Shown here: one piece after another, positions 22,838 to 33,216 of the stretch
Numbering within the stretch: the stretch's first letter is position 1
Layout of the letters: every line of letters begins with the position of its first letter
Program-made: the position numbers and the translations under genes
DNA from: Symsagittifera roscoffensis
Lineage: Eukaryota; Xenacoelomorpha; Acoela; Convolutidae
Reading direction: 5' to 3'
Length of the DNA: 64,000 bases
Assembly: GCF_963678635.1 (NCBI RefSeq)
Contig: NC_087071.1
Location: 29,934,141-29,998,140, forward strand
Notes under the pieces: generated by a model
What the model saw: the letters and a program-made list of their open reading frames with translations, nothing else
What the model was told of the DNA's origin: nothing
Database searches by the model: none

Positions 22838-24300
22838 AAATGAGTCTATACAAGTCAAGGATACCTAAACTAAGTGATAGCTCCAGGAAATTCATACCAG
22901 AAAGACAGAGAAAAGCAATGAACGACCCTTTTCTAGAAAGGATCAAACGAACCCGGACCGACAAAAGGAAGAAGGTTTCAGGCAGAATGGTTGAAATCAG
23001 GAGTCAAAATTCCTCAGAAGTACAAAAGGCAATGTTAGAAGTAGAGGTCAATCCGGACCCTGCCATGGATGAGAACCGGGAGAGACATGGACCGGAAGGG
23101 AGAGGAAACAGAAGATTGGCGAGTGAATCTACTCCGGTAGAACAAGGCCAAGATTTTGCCGCTTCCACCGGGACGCTGTACCGAGAAGAGATGTCGGAAC
23201 TGTCCGACATCTCTACTGAAAATGTGGCGACTACAAAATCACCCACAGACAACACCATGATGCTTGACGTTACGGAGAAACCGGTAGCGTCCTCAGCGTT
23301 TTCAGAAAGTGTGAAGAACACTTTCGGAAACTTCTTTCCATTTACCATGGGAACGGGTACAGGCGATGAAGCGGATCCAGAAGTGGAAAATTAAAAGACG
23401 TCGAAGCAGAGAAGCAAGACCCGAGTCTCGACCAGCACCAAGCTACCTGGGACCGACAGGGTGGAACCGCCATTTGTGACGCCATTAGTGGATAACGGAG
23501 CATCAATTGAAGAAGCCTTGACTAACATAGTGGGTAGCATAGGAGAACAGAATGAACGGATGTTCTTAAGAATGAGTGAAATAGAAAGGGCAGTCCACGT
23601 CGAGAGAGAAAATCTGCGGGAAGAGATCAACTGCAACAGACAAGAAGTTAGTAGGAGCGAAAAATGCTTGAAGGAGAGAACGGATGAACACTTGGCTAAG
23701 AACTTGTCGCGAATGACGAGAGAAGCTGAGCAGAGAGAGTTACGATTGAGAGACGACATGGAGAAATTGAGAGTTCAACAAGAGCAGACTCTTGGGACTC
23801 TTGATACGAAGATAGACGCGATGATGGAGAAGCGAACTGAGGCTATCAAGGATAGGTTGGATCGGCTACTAGGCAGCAGGAGTGGGTCAAAAATGGGGAA
23901 CCGAACGCGGGAGAACCCAGCAGGGAGCCGAGAGTAAACTTCAATGAACAACCGATGAGGAGAAGGACATATGGATCCACTAGGGGAAGGGGCAGTTCAT
24001 CAAGCTATGCCAGGGGAGAATGGACCACGGGGCCCAAACATCAGAGGAAGTTTAACTGGCAACAGACCGACCTCAAACGAACGACCGACGCAAGATACAC
24101 ATGCGACTGGGACAAGTAATTCCAGGAACAGGAGTCATGCGAATCAAGGAAGAAGTCATCCCAGCGACTCGGACAGAAGGGAAAATCAAAGCCCTTATCA
24201 GGGGGCAATGATACTCAAGAGGGGCATTCAAGAGAAGCTACATCAAAAGCCACAGCCTTTGAACCTCTGAACAAATCCTTGGAAACAATCCTAACGAGGT
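22838..24300 (+). pseudogene. gag of element 1, N-terminal part with coiled coil; capsid missing
   Basis: The likely start is the ATG of MSLYKSRIPKLSDSS at 22838. A basic N-terminus (KRTRTDKRKKVSGR) and an acidic Ser/Thr-rich stretch follow to the stop near 23392. A second frame at 23461-23937 is a strongly charged coiled coil (from SIGEQNERMFLRMSEIERAV onward, about 130 residues). A third frame continues with an Arg/Ser/Gly-rich segment and ends near LNKSLETILTRLSS at about 24300, which matches MNRTLEAFATRN of element 2. The capsid and CCHC zinc-knuckle part that follows in element 2 is absent: sequence jumps straight to the protease ORF lead-in (VTKEIEQKVKLEL). Confidence 0.7.
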
Positions 24301-24307
24301 TATCTAG

Positions 24308-25382
24308 TTGGTGACGAAGGAGATCGAACAAAAGGTGAAGCTCGAACTAGATAATGAGAAATTACAGGAAAGGCTGAACGCCTTCGAGGCGTCAGTAGTC
24401 GAAGAAACGAAAGCTCCAAGCTGTTTGAGCATGAAACTAAACGTGATCTCTGGGCAGACGTTCGGAATGGTGCCACAAGGAAGCAGAATACAGTCAATAA
24501 TTTCGGTTGCGGGACGTCAGGTGATCAGTAATCTAAGTGAACCCTCAGAGTTCACAAGGATGAATTTACACACAGAGCGTTATTGACAATGGGTGACCCT
24601 CCAACGAAGGAACTCCATTGGCGCTATGTGGAAGTCTATGGATTTATTTGGGTGAAGAAGAACTTAATGTCCGTGCGATAGGCCATGACGCCATGACAGA
24701 GCAACACGCGGTTCACATTGGATACGAAGCAGATTTGACTGTACATCTGCTCGACACCAACGGGAAGAAAATCGGAGTAACAGGGTTTCTGGACACAGGA
24801 GCAGTAGTAAGCGTGATGCCGATAAAAACTTGGGAAAGAATGGGCTTCACGAGGGAAGACCTAATTCCAACGAATCTCCGACTAGCGGCAGCCAATCGAG
24901 GAGCAATTTACATAGCTGGAAGAACACCAATAACTGTCCTCCACATGGGAAGATGGCATCTTTGGATGAGCTTCCTGATGGTAGAGAATTTGGACGACTC
25001 CGACCAGCTCATCTTGGGCAGAGATTTTGTCAGGTATTTCGACGTTATGATTGACTTGAATAACGGCTTAATAAGGATCAGCAACCCGGACCAGAAGTTT
25101 GTTAAGCGACCAATTATTAGAATAATAAGGGATGAAAATAAGGTGCCAATTTTTCTAGATAGAAAAGTTAAACTACAGCCAGGCCATGCTGTGGTAGCCA
25201 TTTTTAGGATGAGAATTTTGAATTCGTTAAAAGATAGCAAACACGTTAGTCTAGTACCGAACCCAAATAGTCAAAGTTCAGTGATTTTAGGCCGGAGCTT
25301 CTCGGTAACTCGAAACGGACTATGTGTGAGTGTGTTATTGAACACACTGGACACCACGGTTTCAACCCAGCGGAGGAATTAA
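24308..25382 (+). pseudogene. Retroviral-type aspartic protease region of element 1
   Basis: A lead-in at 24308-24586 aligns with the N-terminus of the element 2 protease ORF (SIISVAGRQVISNLSEPSE against SIITVGGHEVTRNLSEPSD). The main frame 24618-25382 contains FLDTGAVVSVMPIKTWERMG, with the catalytic DTGA at 24792-24803, then a LILGRDFVRYFDVMIDL segment, corresponding to the ILG flap-side motif of retropepsins. About 60 residues found in element 2 are missing near 24590, with a frame change. The rest of the frame is intact for over 250 codons. It would process the Gag-Pol polyprotein. Confidence 0.8.
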
Positions 25383-26500
25383 TGTGAAGAGACACAAAAC
25401 TTGAAGAGATATGACGTAAAGGACTGCCCTTATTATGAAAACAAAGATATAATTTTCAAAAGAATTAATGAATTTAAATTTAACATAAACTGTTTTCAAG
25501 GAAATCCGAAACGGACAACGGCTGGTCGAGCTGCTCGAAATTTCCGGAACGCCCCTCGTCATATGAACTAGAATCTGACAAAGCGGTTTTGCCAGAGATA
25601 GAACACTTAAAGGAAAAATAGGCGAGGGAGATTTTGAATTATTGCGGGCGGTCTTAAATCCGAACGCGGATGTATTTTCAAAACATAAGGCGAATGTCGG
25701 TTGTTGTAACTTCGTCGAGCACGAAATTGAACTAGAGGAAGGCGCCGTTCCCCATAGGAAAGGCGCAAGACGAATGACGCCACATAAATTGGAAGCATGC
25801 CGAGCGCAAATAGAAATGTTGCTCGAAAGCGACATGATAGAGCCCTCGAAATTGCCCTGGGCTTGCGGGGTAGTCATGGCAAAAAAGAAGGGGCAGCTTA
25901 GTTTCTGTTGCGTTTTTCCTTACTTGAACGCAGTGACAATAAAAGATACGTACCCGATACCAGGAATAGACGAGAGCCTCTCGAAACTTGGTGACGCCAA
26001 GATCTTCACCACACTGGACTTGGGTTCTGCCTTCTGACAGGTCCCTCTGCGGAAGAAGGACAGAGAAAAGACCGGATTCGCATGTGAATTGAGGTTGTAC
26101 CAGTGGAAGAGGATGCCCCTCGGCTTGTGCAACGCAACTGCCACTTTTCAAAGACTGATGGCTCAGGCTTTGACCAGAGTGTCGAAGAGTACGGGAACCT
26201 TGTGATGTGTTACATGGATGACGTGGTCATAGCAACACCCAAACTGGAAGACCATATTGATCGGCTCGTTGAGGTCTTTGGCTGCATGAAAAGAGCAGAC
26301 TTGAATTGCAAACCATCGAAAATTGAAATCCTCAGGGATTCAATGAGGTATCTAGGAAGAATGATGGACATCATGGCGTGAGGTACCCGGAAGCAGTAGA
26401 GGCTGTATTGACATGGAAGGCTCCCAGAACGGACACACAACTCATGAGCTTCCTAGGGTTTGCCAATTATTACCGTGAGTTCATAAAATAAAAGGATATG
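25383..26500 (+). pseudogene. Reverse transcriptase of element 1
   Basis: Broken frames follow the usual Ty3-type order: HEIELEEGAVPHRKGARRM before the fingers, IEPSKLPWACGVVMAKKK, FPYLNAVTIKDTYPIPGID, FTTLDLGSAF then a TGA, QVPLRKKDREKTGFAC, MPLGLCNATATFQRLMAQAL and CYMDDVVIATPKLEDHID with the catalytic YMDD at 26211-26222. SLRISIFD-type antisense frames are shadows. After GFANYYREF the frame is lost near 26480. At least three frameshifts and one in-frame stop make it inactive. Close homology to the element 2 RT is clear. Confidence 0.85.
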
Positions 26501-26858
26501 CAGACAAAGTGATGCGCAACAAGGTGATCCCATGCAGAAGCTGATGCGCAACAAGGGAAAGAAGCTCGAATGAAGCGAGAAAGCTCAAGCTGCCCTCAAG
26601 AACATAAAGCGGGAACTGTGCGAAGCGCCAGTGCTAGGCATGCCTACAGAGAAGGGCATGTATCTTCTTGACACAGACGCATCAGTAGTATCCATCTCAG
26701 GAATACTGCATCAGGAGCAGGAATGGAATGGAAGAACAAGTCTCTGTCCCATTGCATATGGCAGCAAGGTGTTAAGTGACACTGAGATGAAATATGGTGC
26801 ACCGAAAGCAGAAAAGTTTGCAGTGGATCTTTTACTGCGCTTAAACCTGGTCCACTAG
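26501..26858 (+). pseudogene. RNase H region of element 1
   Basis: After a disrupted connection (KGYADKVMRNK and a frame-broken helix), the frame at 26631-26858 reads MYLLDTDASVVSISGILHQE, then PIAYGSKVLSDTEMKYGAPKAE. DTDAS is the first catalytic Asp block of Ty3-type RNase H and the second segment is the conserved SK-L---E--Y---E-E block. The remaining half of the domain is not recognisable. This domain is absent from element 2. Confidence 0.75.
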
Positions 26859-27989
26859 GAATTCTCTCGCATGAACATAAATAGCCTCTCATTATTGGAT
26901 AGAACGCAAGTGATGCGGATGATGGGTGGATGGTTGTAAAGAGAAGTGGCCAGAGATGACCCCGAGTGGGCAGCAATCATGGCATCACTGACAGTCAGTG
27001 AGAAGGTGAAGATCATGCCGTCAAGACGACAACACAAGAAAAATGAGAGGGATTGTAATACAATAGTTTAGCAACTAGTGTCCTCAATACCCCAAGACCT
27101 TTTAACAGTACTTCATACAAACGGAAAGAACAGGGGAACGATAGACAAAGGAAAACAGTTACTTTTGAAGACCAAGATAAAGAAGGTGAGGAGGTTGAAC
27201 GAAACCTGAAGCAAGATTATTTGTCCGGGAAGACGAACGGTGAGGAGAGCAGGCGAGTTCTGGATCAAAACCCGGGACAAGAAAGTTTGTCCGGGGAGTC
27301 TGATGTAGAAGAAAAAATTCCTGACGAGGAACATAACCTGGAGGATAAAATTTTGTCCGGGGTGTCCAGATGGATGAGCAGAACGCACAGAACTGATCCG
27401 GGAGAGTGAACGTGCTCCATCGCAGACTCTTCAATTGATGACAACTCCCGGAACTCAGGAATCGACACCTATTCAGACAGGAAAACGAGCTCAGGATCGG
27501 AACTGTCAGAGCTAGCGATCCACACACTACTAATGGAGACTCGAACAGGGGGTTCTGGACAGGGAGGTATACCAAGACCCTGACAGTGATCGCTACCTCA
27601 TACCAGGTGAAAGAGTCTTTGAAAACGCAGCAGATGACTTGGAAACAATAGCAGTATCGAAACGTTCGATAAGTTTGTTGCCATAAAAAGAGGTAGCCAG
27701 GACTGATCTTCAACGTTTCGAACAAGAAACACAACCGTTGGCGAAGATTGGGTGCGTTAAGATGGAAGATGACACGCATCAGCCCAATGAGCTGAATAGT
27801 CAAATGAGGGTCATGAAGACGTATTTGAAGGCAAGGTACAGACTCTCGGACCTCCTAAGAGCGCAGAGAAACGACCGCATGACGAGCAACCTGGAAATGT
27901 GAATCGAAATTGGAGCTCCGGACAAAGGTGACCTGGAGGAAGACAGTTACCGTATTCCGAGACAGTACTTTATGCAGAAAGAGTTAAGG
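26859..27989 (+). pseudogene. Acidic linker region between RNase H and integrase, element 1
   Basis: Several frames contain acidic, low-complexity protein, for example GESDVEEKIPDEEHNLED near 27295. No domain is recognised. The DNA carries three TTGTCCGGG motifs, at about 27219, 27287 and 27353, the second reading GTCCGGGGAGT, which equals the polypurine tract before the 3' LTR. The region is degraded by many stops. Confidence 0.45.
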
Positions 27990-29362
27990 TTATATCTGAA
28001 GAAGGACGAGATCGTGGCTTGCAAGAGAAAAGAAGAAGAAAAGTCCTGTACAAATATAACGCGATAGTGTTGCCGCAACTCCATCAGACAGAACTTTTAT
28101 TCAGGTCGCATAATCAGATAGGCCATCAGGGAGTCAACAAAGTATATCAGAGGATCCTGAAGCGCTTTGAGTGGCCTGGAATGAAAAAGGCATGCGAGAA
28201 GTGGGTAACAGCATGTCTGTCATGCCAACAAGTCAAGGATCCAAGGAAATTGCGATTTCTCTTGCAGTTGATCGAGTCATCTGAATTCAAAGAGGTGGTA
28301 CAGGTTGATCACCAGCAATTATGTATGACAGACAGTGGCTATAATCAAGTCTTGGTCATGATAGACCACTTCACGAAGTATGCAGAGGCCGTGCCCTGCA
28401 TAACAGCCTCAGCAGTAGACACGTGCGATCACCTATTCAATACGTGGATAATGAGACATGGTTGTCCGATGGTGTTTCAATCGGATAACGGAACAGCTTT
28501 AGTGGGAGAACTTACGAAGGAGCTCATTAGACGTTCACAAGTGGCTCAAGATCACTCCACGGCATACCATCTCCAGACGAATGGCTTAGTGGAAAGGCAA
28601 AATTGAAGTGTCGATCCTGGTGGTATATTGTTCCAGGTACATGACCAATTGTGACAGAGACCTTCCACAGGTGATGGGAGCCTACAATAGCTTGCAAAAT
28701 TCCACCACTGGAGTTAGTCCACACATAATGTTGGCTGGACACGAGAAGTCTCTGCCCCAAATTTTCTTCTACCCAGAGTATGAGGTAAAGAAAACTTCTC
28801 CGCAGGTCTATGTAAGGGATGTGATTAGACGTCAGCAAGACTTGAACGACTTATGTAGACGAAATACTCAGCAGGCACAGGCAAGACAGAGGACAAGGTT
28901 CGATAAAAAAAAAAAGCAGCCAGCGCAAAAACTTACTCGGTAGGAGACTACGTTTGGGTATTCCAGAACGTTATACCTCCGAAGGGAACAAAAAAACTCC
29001 TGAAGAAGTGGAGAGGACCCTTCACGATAACGGAAGTGCACCAGGAGGGACGTTTTTATAGACTGAAAACCGGCCGAGCCGCTCACTTTGAGAACATTAA
29101 GCCACACAACCCATCCAGGGAAGATTGGTGTATACCTGCAGATATGGAGGAAGGGGATTATCTGATGATGAACCCTGTCTGTGAGGTCAATGAGAAGGGC
29201 ACCAGGGAAAAGAATGATAGGAATGAGGTCGTTGAGGAAGGGTCAAGTCCACCACTGGACCTGGATCCCAACGAGGTGATTGAAGCAGATAAAGAAACCT
29301 TACCCTACGCAGAAGAGGACTGGCAAGACCCCGATCAGATGGAGGTCCAAAAGAATTTGTAA
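27990..29362 (+). pseudogene. Integrase of element 1
   Basis: The HHCC zinc domain appears as RSHNQIGHQGVNKVYQRI and CEKWVTACLSCQQVKD (28100-28240). The catalytic core has VDHQQL (first Asp), VFQSDNGTALVGE (second Asp) and GLVERQN (Glu), giving a DDE core at 28290-28605, one open frame of 195 residues. After a stop at 28606 other frames continue with a C-terminal segment containing GDYVWVFQNVIPP, KWRGPFTITEVHQEGRFY and HFENIKPHNPSREDW, the GPY/F-type end of Ty3/gypsy integrases. An acidic tail ends at 29362. It integrates the cDNA into the host genome; this copy is dead. Confidence 0.85.
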
Positions 29363-29851
29363 CCAGATCTCCCGTTTAACATACAGACTCGGCAGAGTGA
29401 CAGGACAAGACTCACGAAGAAATACAATCCTTCCGTAGATGACTTCGTAGTAGACAGAATGGATCTGAAGAACATAGTTGAAGAATTGGTGGGTCTAGAA
29501 GAAATAACCGTGTCACAGGACATCGACATAATCGACCACCGCGACGAGGAGTGGATCGATGACCGGTCCAAGCCCGAGGTGGAATTTGACGACGAGCAAC
29601 TGCAATCCTACGAACAAGACTTGACGAATCTGCGTGTCTTGGAATGGCCAAACGAAATGACGTCGGACCCAAAGGAGACCAGTGTCACGATTCAAGATGT
29701 TGACCGTGAGCGCATGAAGTACATAAAAACCGAAAGGGATGATCCTTCCTGGGCTGCCCAGGAAGGGCAATTACTCATTCCTGCATTCAACCTCGATTTA
29801 ATATCTGGTATGCGATTGACAGGGATGTCGATGGATATTTTTTTCCGGTGA
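29363..29851 (+). pseudogene. Acidic ORF of unknown function downstream of integrase, element 1
   Basis: The frame at about 29370-29851 (partly after a stop) is rich in Asp and Glu, with MDLKNIVEELVGLEEITV and a WIDDRSKPEVEFDDEQLQ stretch. No domain is recognised. It lies between integrase and the macrodomain and could be the C-terminal tail of Pol or the N-terminal part of the macrodomain protein. Element 2 lacks this part. Confidence 0.4.
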
Positions 29852-30001
29852 GTGGGTGTAGGACTTACCTACACTGAAAAATTATTAATAAAAAAATTAA
29901 GAATAGCAAGAGAGACAGGTGATCTAGAAGCAAAAATAGGCGAGGACCCTAACTAACGGGACATAGGGAGAGTAGTTGAGTCATACTTTAACTTGCCAAA
30001 T

Positions 30002-30445
30002 GAGTATTCAAGTACCATAATTTTGACAGATAGTGATTTTAATCTTACAAATAGGACATGTGCGATGGCAATCACAGCGGACATGAGTTTTAAGACGGCA
30101 TTGGCAGCGGATTTTAGGAGAGAATATGAAAACATAGAATAACTTTGGTAGCAAAGACCAGGAATAGAAGGCGTTGCAGCCTTGCCTCTGGCGGTGTCGC
30201 AGACACCGGGAAAGTATAAATGCTTCTTGGTGACGAGGACGACGGGGAGGCAGCATGTGGACCCAGAAAACCTAGTATTGTCCTTGACAAGACTGAGAGA
30301 CTTCCTTGTGGAGAGGGAGTTGAAGGAACTCTCGCTTCCAATATACGACACGAACCGAGGACGACTGCATCCTGTAATCTTTTCTGATACTAACATACAA
30401 GTATACTTACATAAGAATTACTATTTGAGTATAGGCCGAGTTTAG
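30002..30445 (+). pseudogene. Macrodomain (TARG1/Poa1p-like) carried by element 1
   Basis: One reading frame, interrupted only by TAA at 30139 and TAG at 30148, gives about 145 residues with the layout of a macrodomain. In order: a first strand IILTDSDF; CAMAITADMSFKTALAADF, matching the C-S-AD--MG-GIA--F loop of TARG1/OARD1-type proteins; a GIEGVAALPLAV strand; KYKCFLVTRT; a long helix NLVLSLTRLRDFLVER; ELSLPIYDTNRGRLHP in place of the usual I--P-IG-G--G--W; and a last strand IFSDTNIQVYL. Family members bind ADP-ribose or remove it from proteins. The usual G-G of the first loop is replaced by FKT and a short segment before IFSD seems deleted. Function in the ancestral element is inferred. 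Confidence 0.65.
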
Positions 30446-30846
30446 TTTGCATGCAGGAAGGCGTCATACTAAATGTGTGTTGTGTGTGATATGATGTTAT
30501 GTGTTATGTTATTAAGAACCTGGGTAAGAAGGGATTAGTGACCATGAATAACCAAATGACGATCTAAGGAATAGATCCAAAACATTGGCTGTCCACTCTT
30601 AGATCGAATTCCAAAACTTTAGCAACAAATTGATTTTAATAGGTTTTAGGATCAAAATCTTTTTATCTGACTGTTTTAAATAAAATTTAGTATAAAGTTT
30701 GAGTCAAGCTGGCAAATGTGATACTCGTGACCTCTTTTCTAGATCCTGATTGATCCTTTATTTATTCACCTGATTTCAATAGATCAAATTGATAATAAGA
30801 ATCGATTCTAGAAGAAGATGGACAAATTCGATTTGGACGAATATAT
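30446..30846 (+). other. Spacer between macrodomain and next ORF, element 1
   Basis: A TG-rich patch near 30470-30510 is followed by AT-rich sequence without coding character. It may be an intergenic or intron-like spacer within the element, which would make the downstream module a separate ORF. Confidence 0.4.
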
Positions 30847-31956
30847 ATGGACCTGGCAGAGGCGTACGTAGGACCGATGATAGATGCGATCTATCTTCGG
30901 CTGATGGATCGAGACTTCGCTCTGGAGGACCCAGAGGTAGTCATGTTGCTGGCCGCCTTAATAATCATCATGGGGCATGATAACCGTGTGGACCGCCCCA
31001 CGGAAGTCATATTGATGGCAGCATATGAAGAGAGAGGAATTAATAGACCGCCCGAACATGAGGGTAATAAGATGGAGAAACGGGCCTCTCTCAGGAAGTG
31101 ATTTGGCGAACGAGCCTGGATTGGGAACTTCCACGACCTACCAGCCAGGTGAGATGCCTCTGCCAACCAAGCCTAGGCCTGGTCTGAGAAGGCTGCCTCA
31201 TCTAGTTCACAATGGAGAGCAGCTGTGCCACCAAAGAGGGCGAGAGTAGAAGAAGAGGTTCAGATGAACGAAACTATGCAAGGGGACGATAGAAGAATTG
31301 AAGACCAGAAGGGAGCTGGAAAAAATGACCGAAACCATGCTCAGGATGGAAGAAGACAGAGAATTGTGGAAGAGACAGATTGAAGATTGCAGCAAGAAAC
31401 AATGTGAAGAAAAAAGCGCTTGAGGCGAGAGTGCAAAGAGCGTTCGGAGCGGTTGGCGTTGACGACAGTCGTAGAAAAAGTGATACCTACAAGGAATATT
31501 CCTCGTGGGCAGTCTCCGATGGAACTTTTGACGCATCGCTAGTTAAGTCAAACGACGGAGACGCGACTCCCAGCTACAACTGGTCGAGTGAGAATCCCGG
31601 ACCCGAGTGACACCAGTCGTGGTGCAAACAGTAAAAAAAAAAAGATTGAAACAGCTGAACGATTGGTCGCTAATAGGAATGTGCCACGTTCCGGGGTGAC
31701 CGCACCCTGTGGAACAATAGATGATACGGGCAGAGTAAGACTCTCCCAAAAGACGATAACGAGAACGGGAGTTAGTGATACAACATTACCAACAAGGAGC
31801 TCTAATGTCCCAGACAGGAAGATACGAGAAATGGCGATGAAGAAAGTGTCCCGAATGATTGACGTGCAGAAGAACAACCAGGTGAAGAACAACTTCACAG
31901 GAGATCCGGACACGGATTCGCGAGCCTGCTTCAATCGATCGACTTGGAGCCCATAG
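30847..31956 (+). pseudogene. N-terminal part of the downstream ORF of element 1
   Basis: Protein-like start (MDLAEAYVGPMIDAIYLRLM...FALEDPEVVMLLAALIIIMG) continuing to a charged, Arg/Glu/Lys-rich region in several frames (for example 31588-31956). The first 60 residues are helical and hydrophobic, the rest looks disordered. I do not recognise a family. It directly precedes the SGNH domain and is probably its N-terminal extension. No counterpart survives in element 2. Confidence 0.45.
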
Positions 31957-31969
31957 GTAAACCTACAGC

Positions 31970-32872
31970 AATCGCCACTTGGGACATCACATCTAATACT
32001 GCGTGACAGCTTGCTGAGAATACTCCAGAAACTGAGGACCTCCTGGGACACTGCGATGATGGCCTTTGGAGGTGCAACGATAGCCCAGCTATTTCGAATG
32101 GTGGCGCTGATGAACCCAGGTAGTGTCGCTTACATAATGATCCTGATAGGGACGAACAATGTGTCTAGAGGCTCAGATGAGGAAGATGCACAATAGGAGT
32201 AGAATCTGGCAGAAATTCAAATGCGCGGTACTGACCGTCTGCACCGTACCCATGAGCACAAAAACGTTGACGTCGACAGGAAGGAGGCATAATGAGGGAG
32301 TCATCAGGTCGAACAACATACTGAGGAATCTGGCGAGTCGGAATGCTGAACGGATGATCCTTATGGACATTGAACGCGAGATGAGAGCTATGGATCAGGC
32401 CAGACTAACCACCGATGGGATCAACTTTGATAGCATCGAAGGACAAGCCTGGTTGAACCGAGTCTTCCAGGAGCCACTGGATGAAAAGAAAGTCGAGCTC
32501 TTTGATACGGGAGCACTAAAGAAGGAGGAAACCACAAACGAGTTGGCAATTTCATTCCTTGTGCCCTCTAACCTAGATACACGTCTGGGAATGGTCCCAG
32601 CCGTGATTTATAGGGCGCAAAGCTCTAGCGAGCCAGGACAAAAGACAGACGTACAAGATCGATTGAGGGAAGCGCCAATAAGAAGAACCGTCCATCCAAG
32701 ACGAAGATTAGGACCTGTCAATCCGACCGCCGCGGAGACGACCAGCACCTCGAGATCAGAGACAAGACCAAAGACGACGAGTACCAGCCGAGAGGAGCGA
32801 CGTCCAGACAGGAGCTCTTTGATGTGGTCCAGGCCCATAGTTCTCCCTGGCATATATACAAACAGGAACTGA
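31970..32872 (+). pseudogene. SGNH (GDSL-type) hydrolase domain of element 1
   Basis: Two overlapping frames together give the four landmark blocks in the right order and spacing. Block I: LILRDSLLRIL near 31990 (the usual GDS is RDS). Block II: FGGATIAQLFRM near 32060. Block III: LIGTNNVSRGSD near 32140-32170 (usual GxND). Block V: TDGINFDSIEGQAWLN near 32410 (usual DxxH; here the His is Asn in this copy). SGNH hydrolases are esterases or lipases that use a Ser-Asp-His triad. The tail after 32500 is Arg/Ser/Thr-rich and disordered-looking. One frameshift near 32165 breaks this copy. The nearest conceptual parallel is the esterase domain in ORF1 of CR1- and L2-type LINEs. Confidence 0.65.
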
Positions 32873-33216
32873 TGAAATTGAACCCTCAGACGGTGAGACT
32901 TGCAGCAGATGCCATGAGAATTTTCAATGGAGCGAGATTGTCCGTCAACGGACTGTGTTCAATAACAGGCGTGGTTTGGTTGATAGCCGCTAGCATAAAC
33001 TTCAGCTCTACGACCGCCTTGAGATTTGCCGACCTAGAGGGACTTCCCTCAAACAATAAAATGGGTCCAGTGAATGCAAGACATTTGCAAGATGTGAAAC
33101 TAAATCACGATGAAGTGAATCGAAAGGAAAGGACCGGAAGAATCTTGACAACGAGGGCACCAATAGAACAGCACGTAAAAATGTTCAGGCTGATTAGAGC
33201 ACCCCAGGTCACGTGA
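32824..33216 (+). pseudogene. Linker segment between the SGNH domain and the conserved block, element 1
   Basis: An open frame of 130 residues that starts overlapping the previous one. It has a hydrophobic stretch (GLCSITGVVWLIAASINF) that could be buried helix and ends with KMFRLIRAPQVT, which aligns with ARIRLATPAQLRV at the start of the retained downstream module in element 2. This marks the right edge of the element 2 deletion. No family recognised. Confidence 0.5.
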
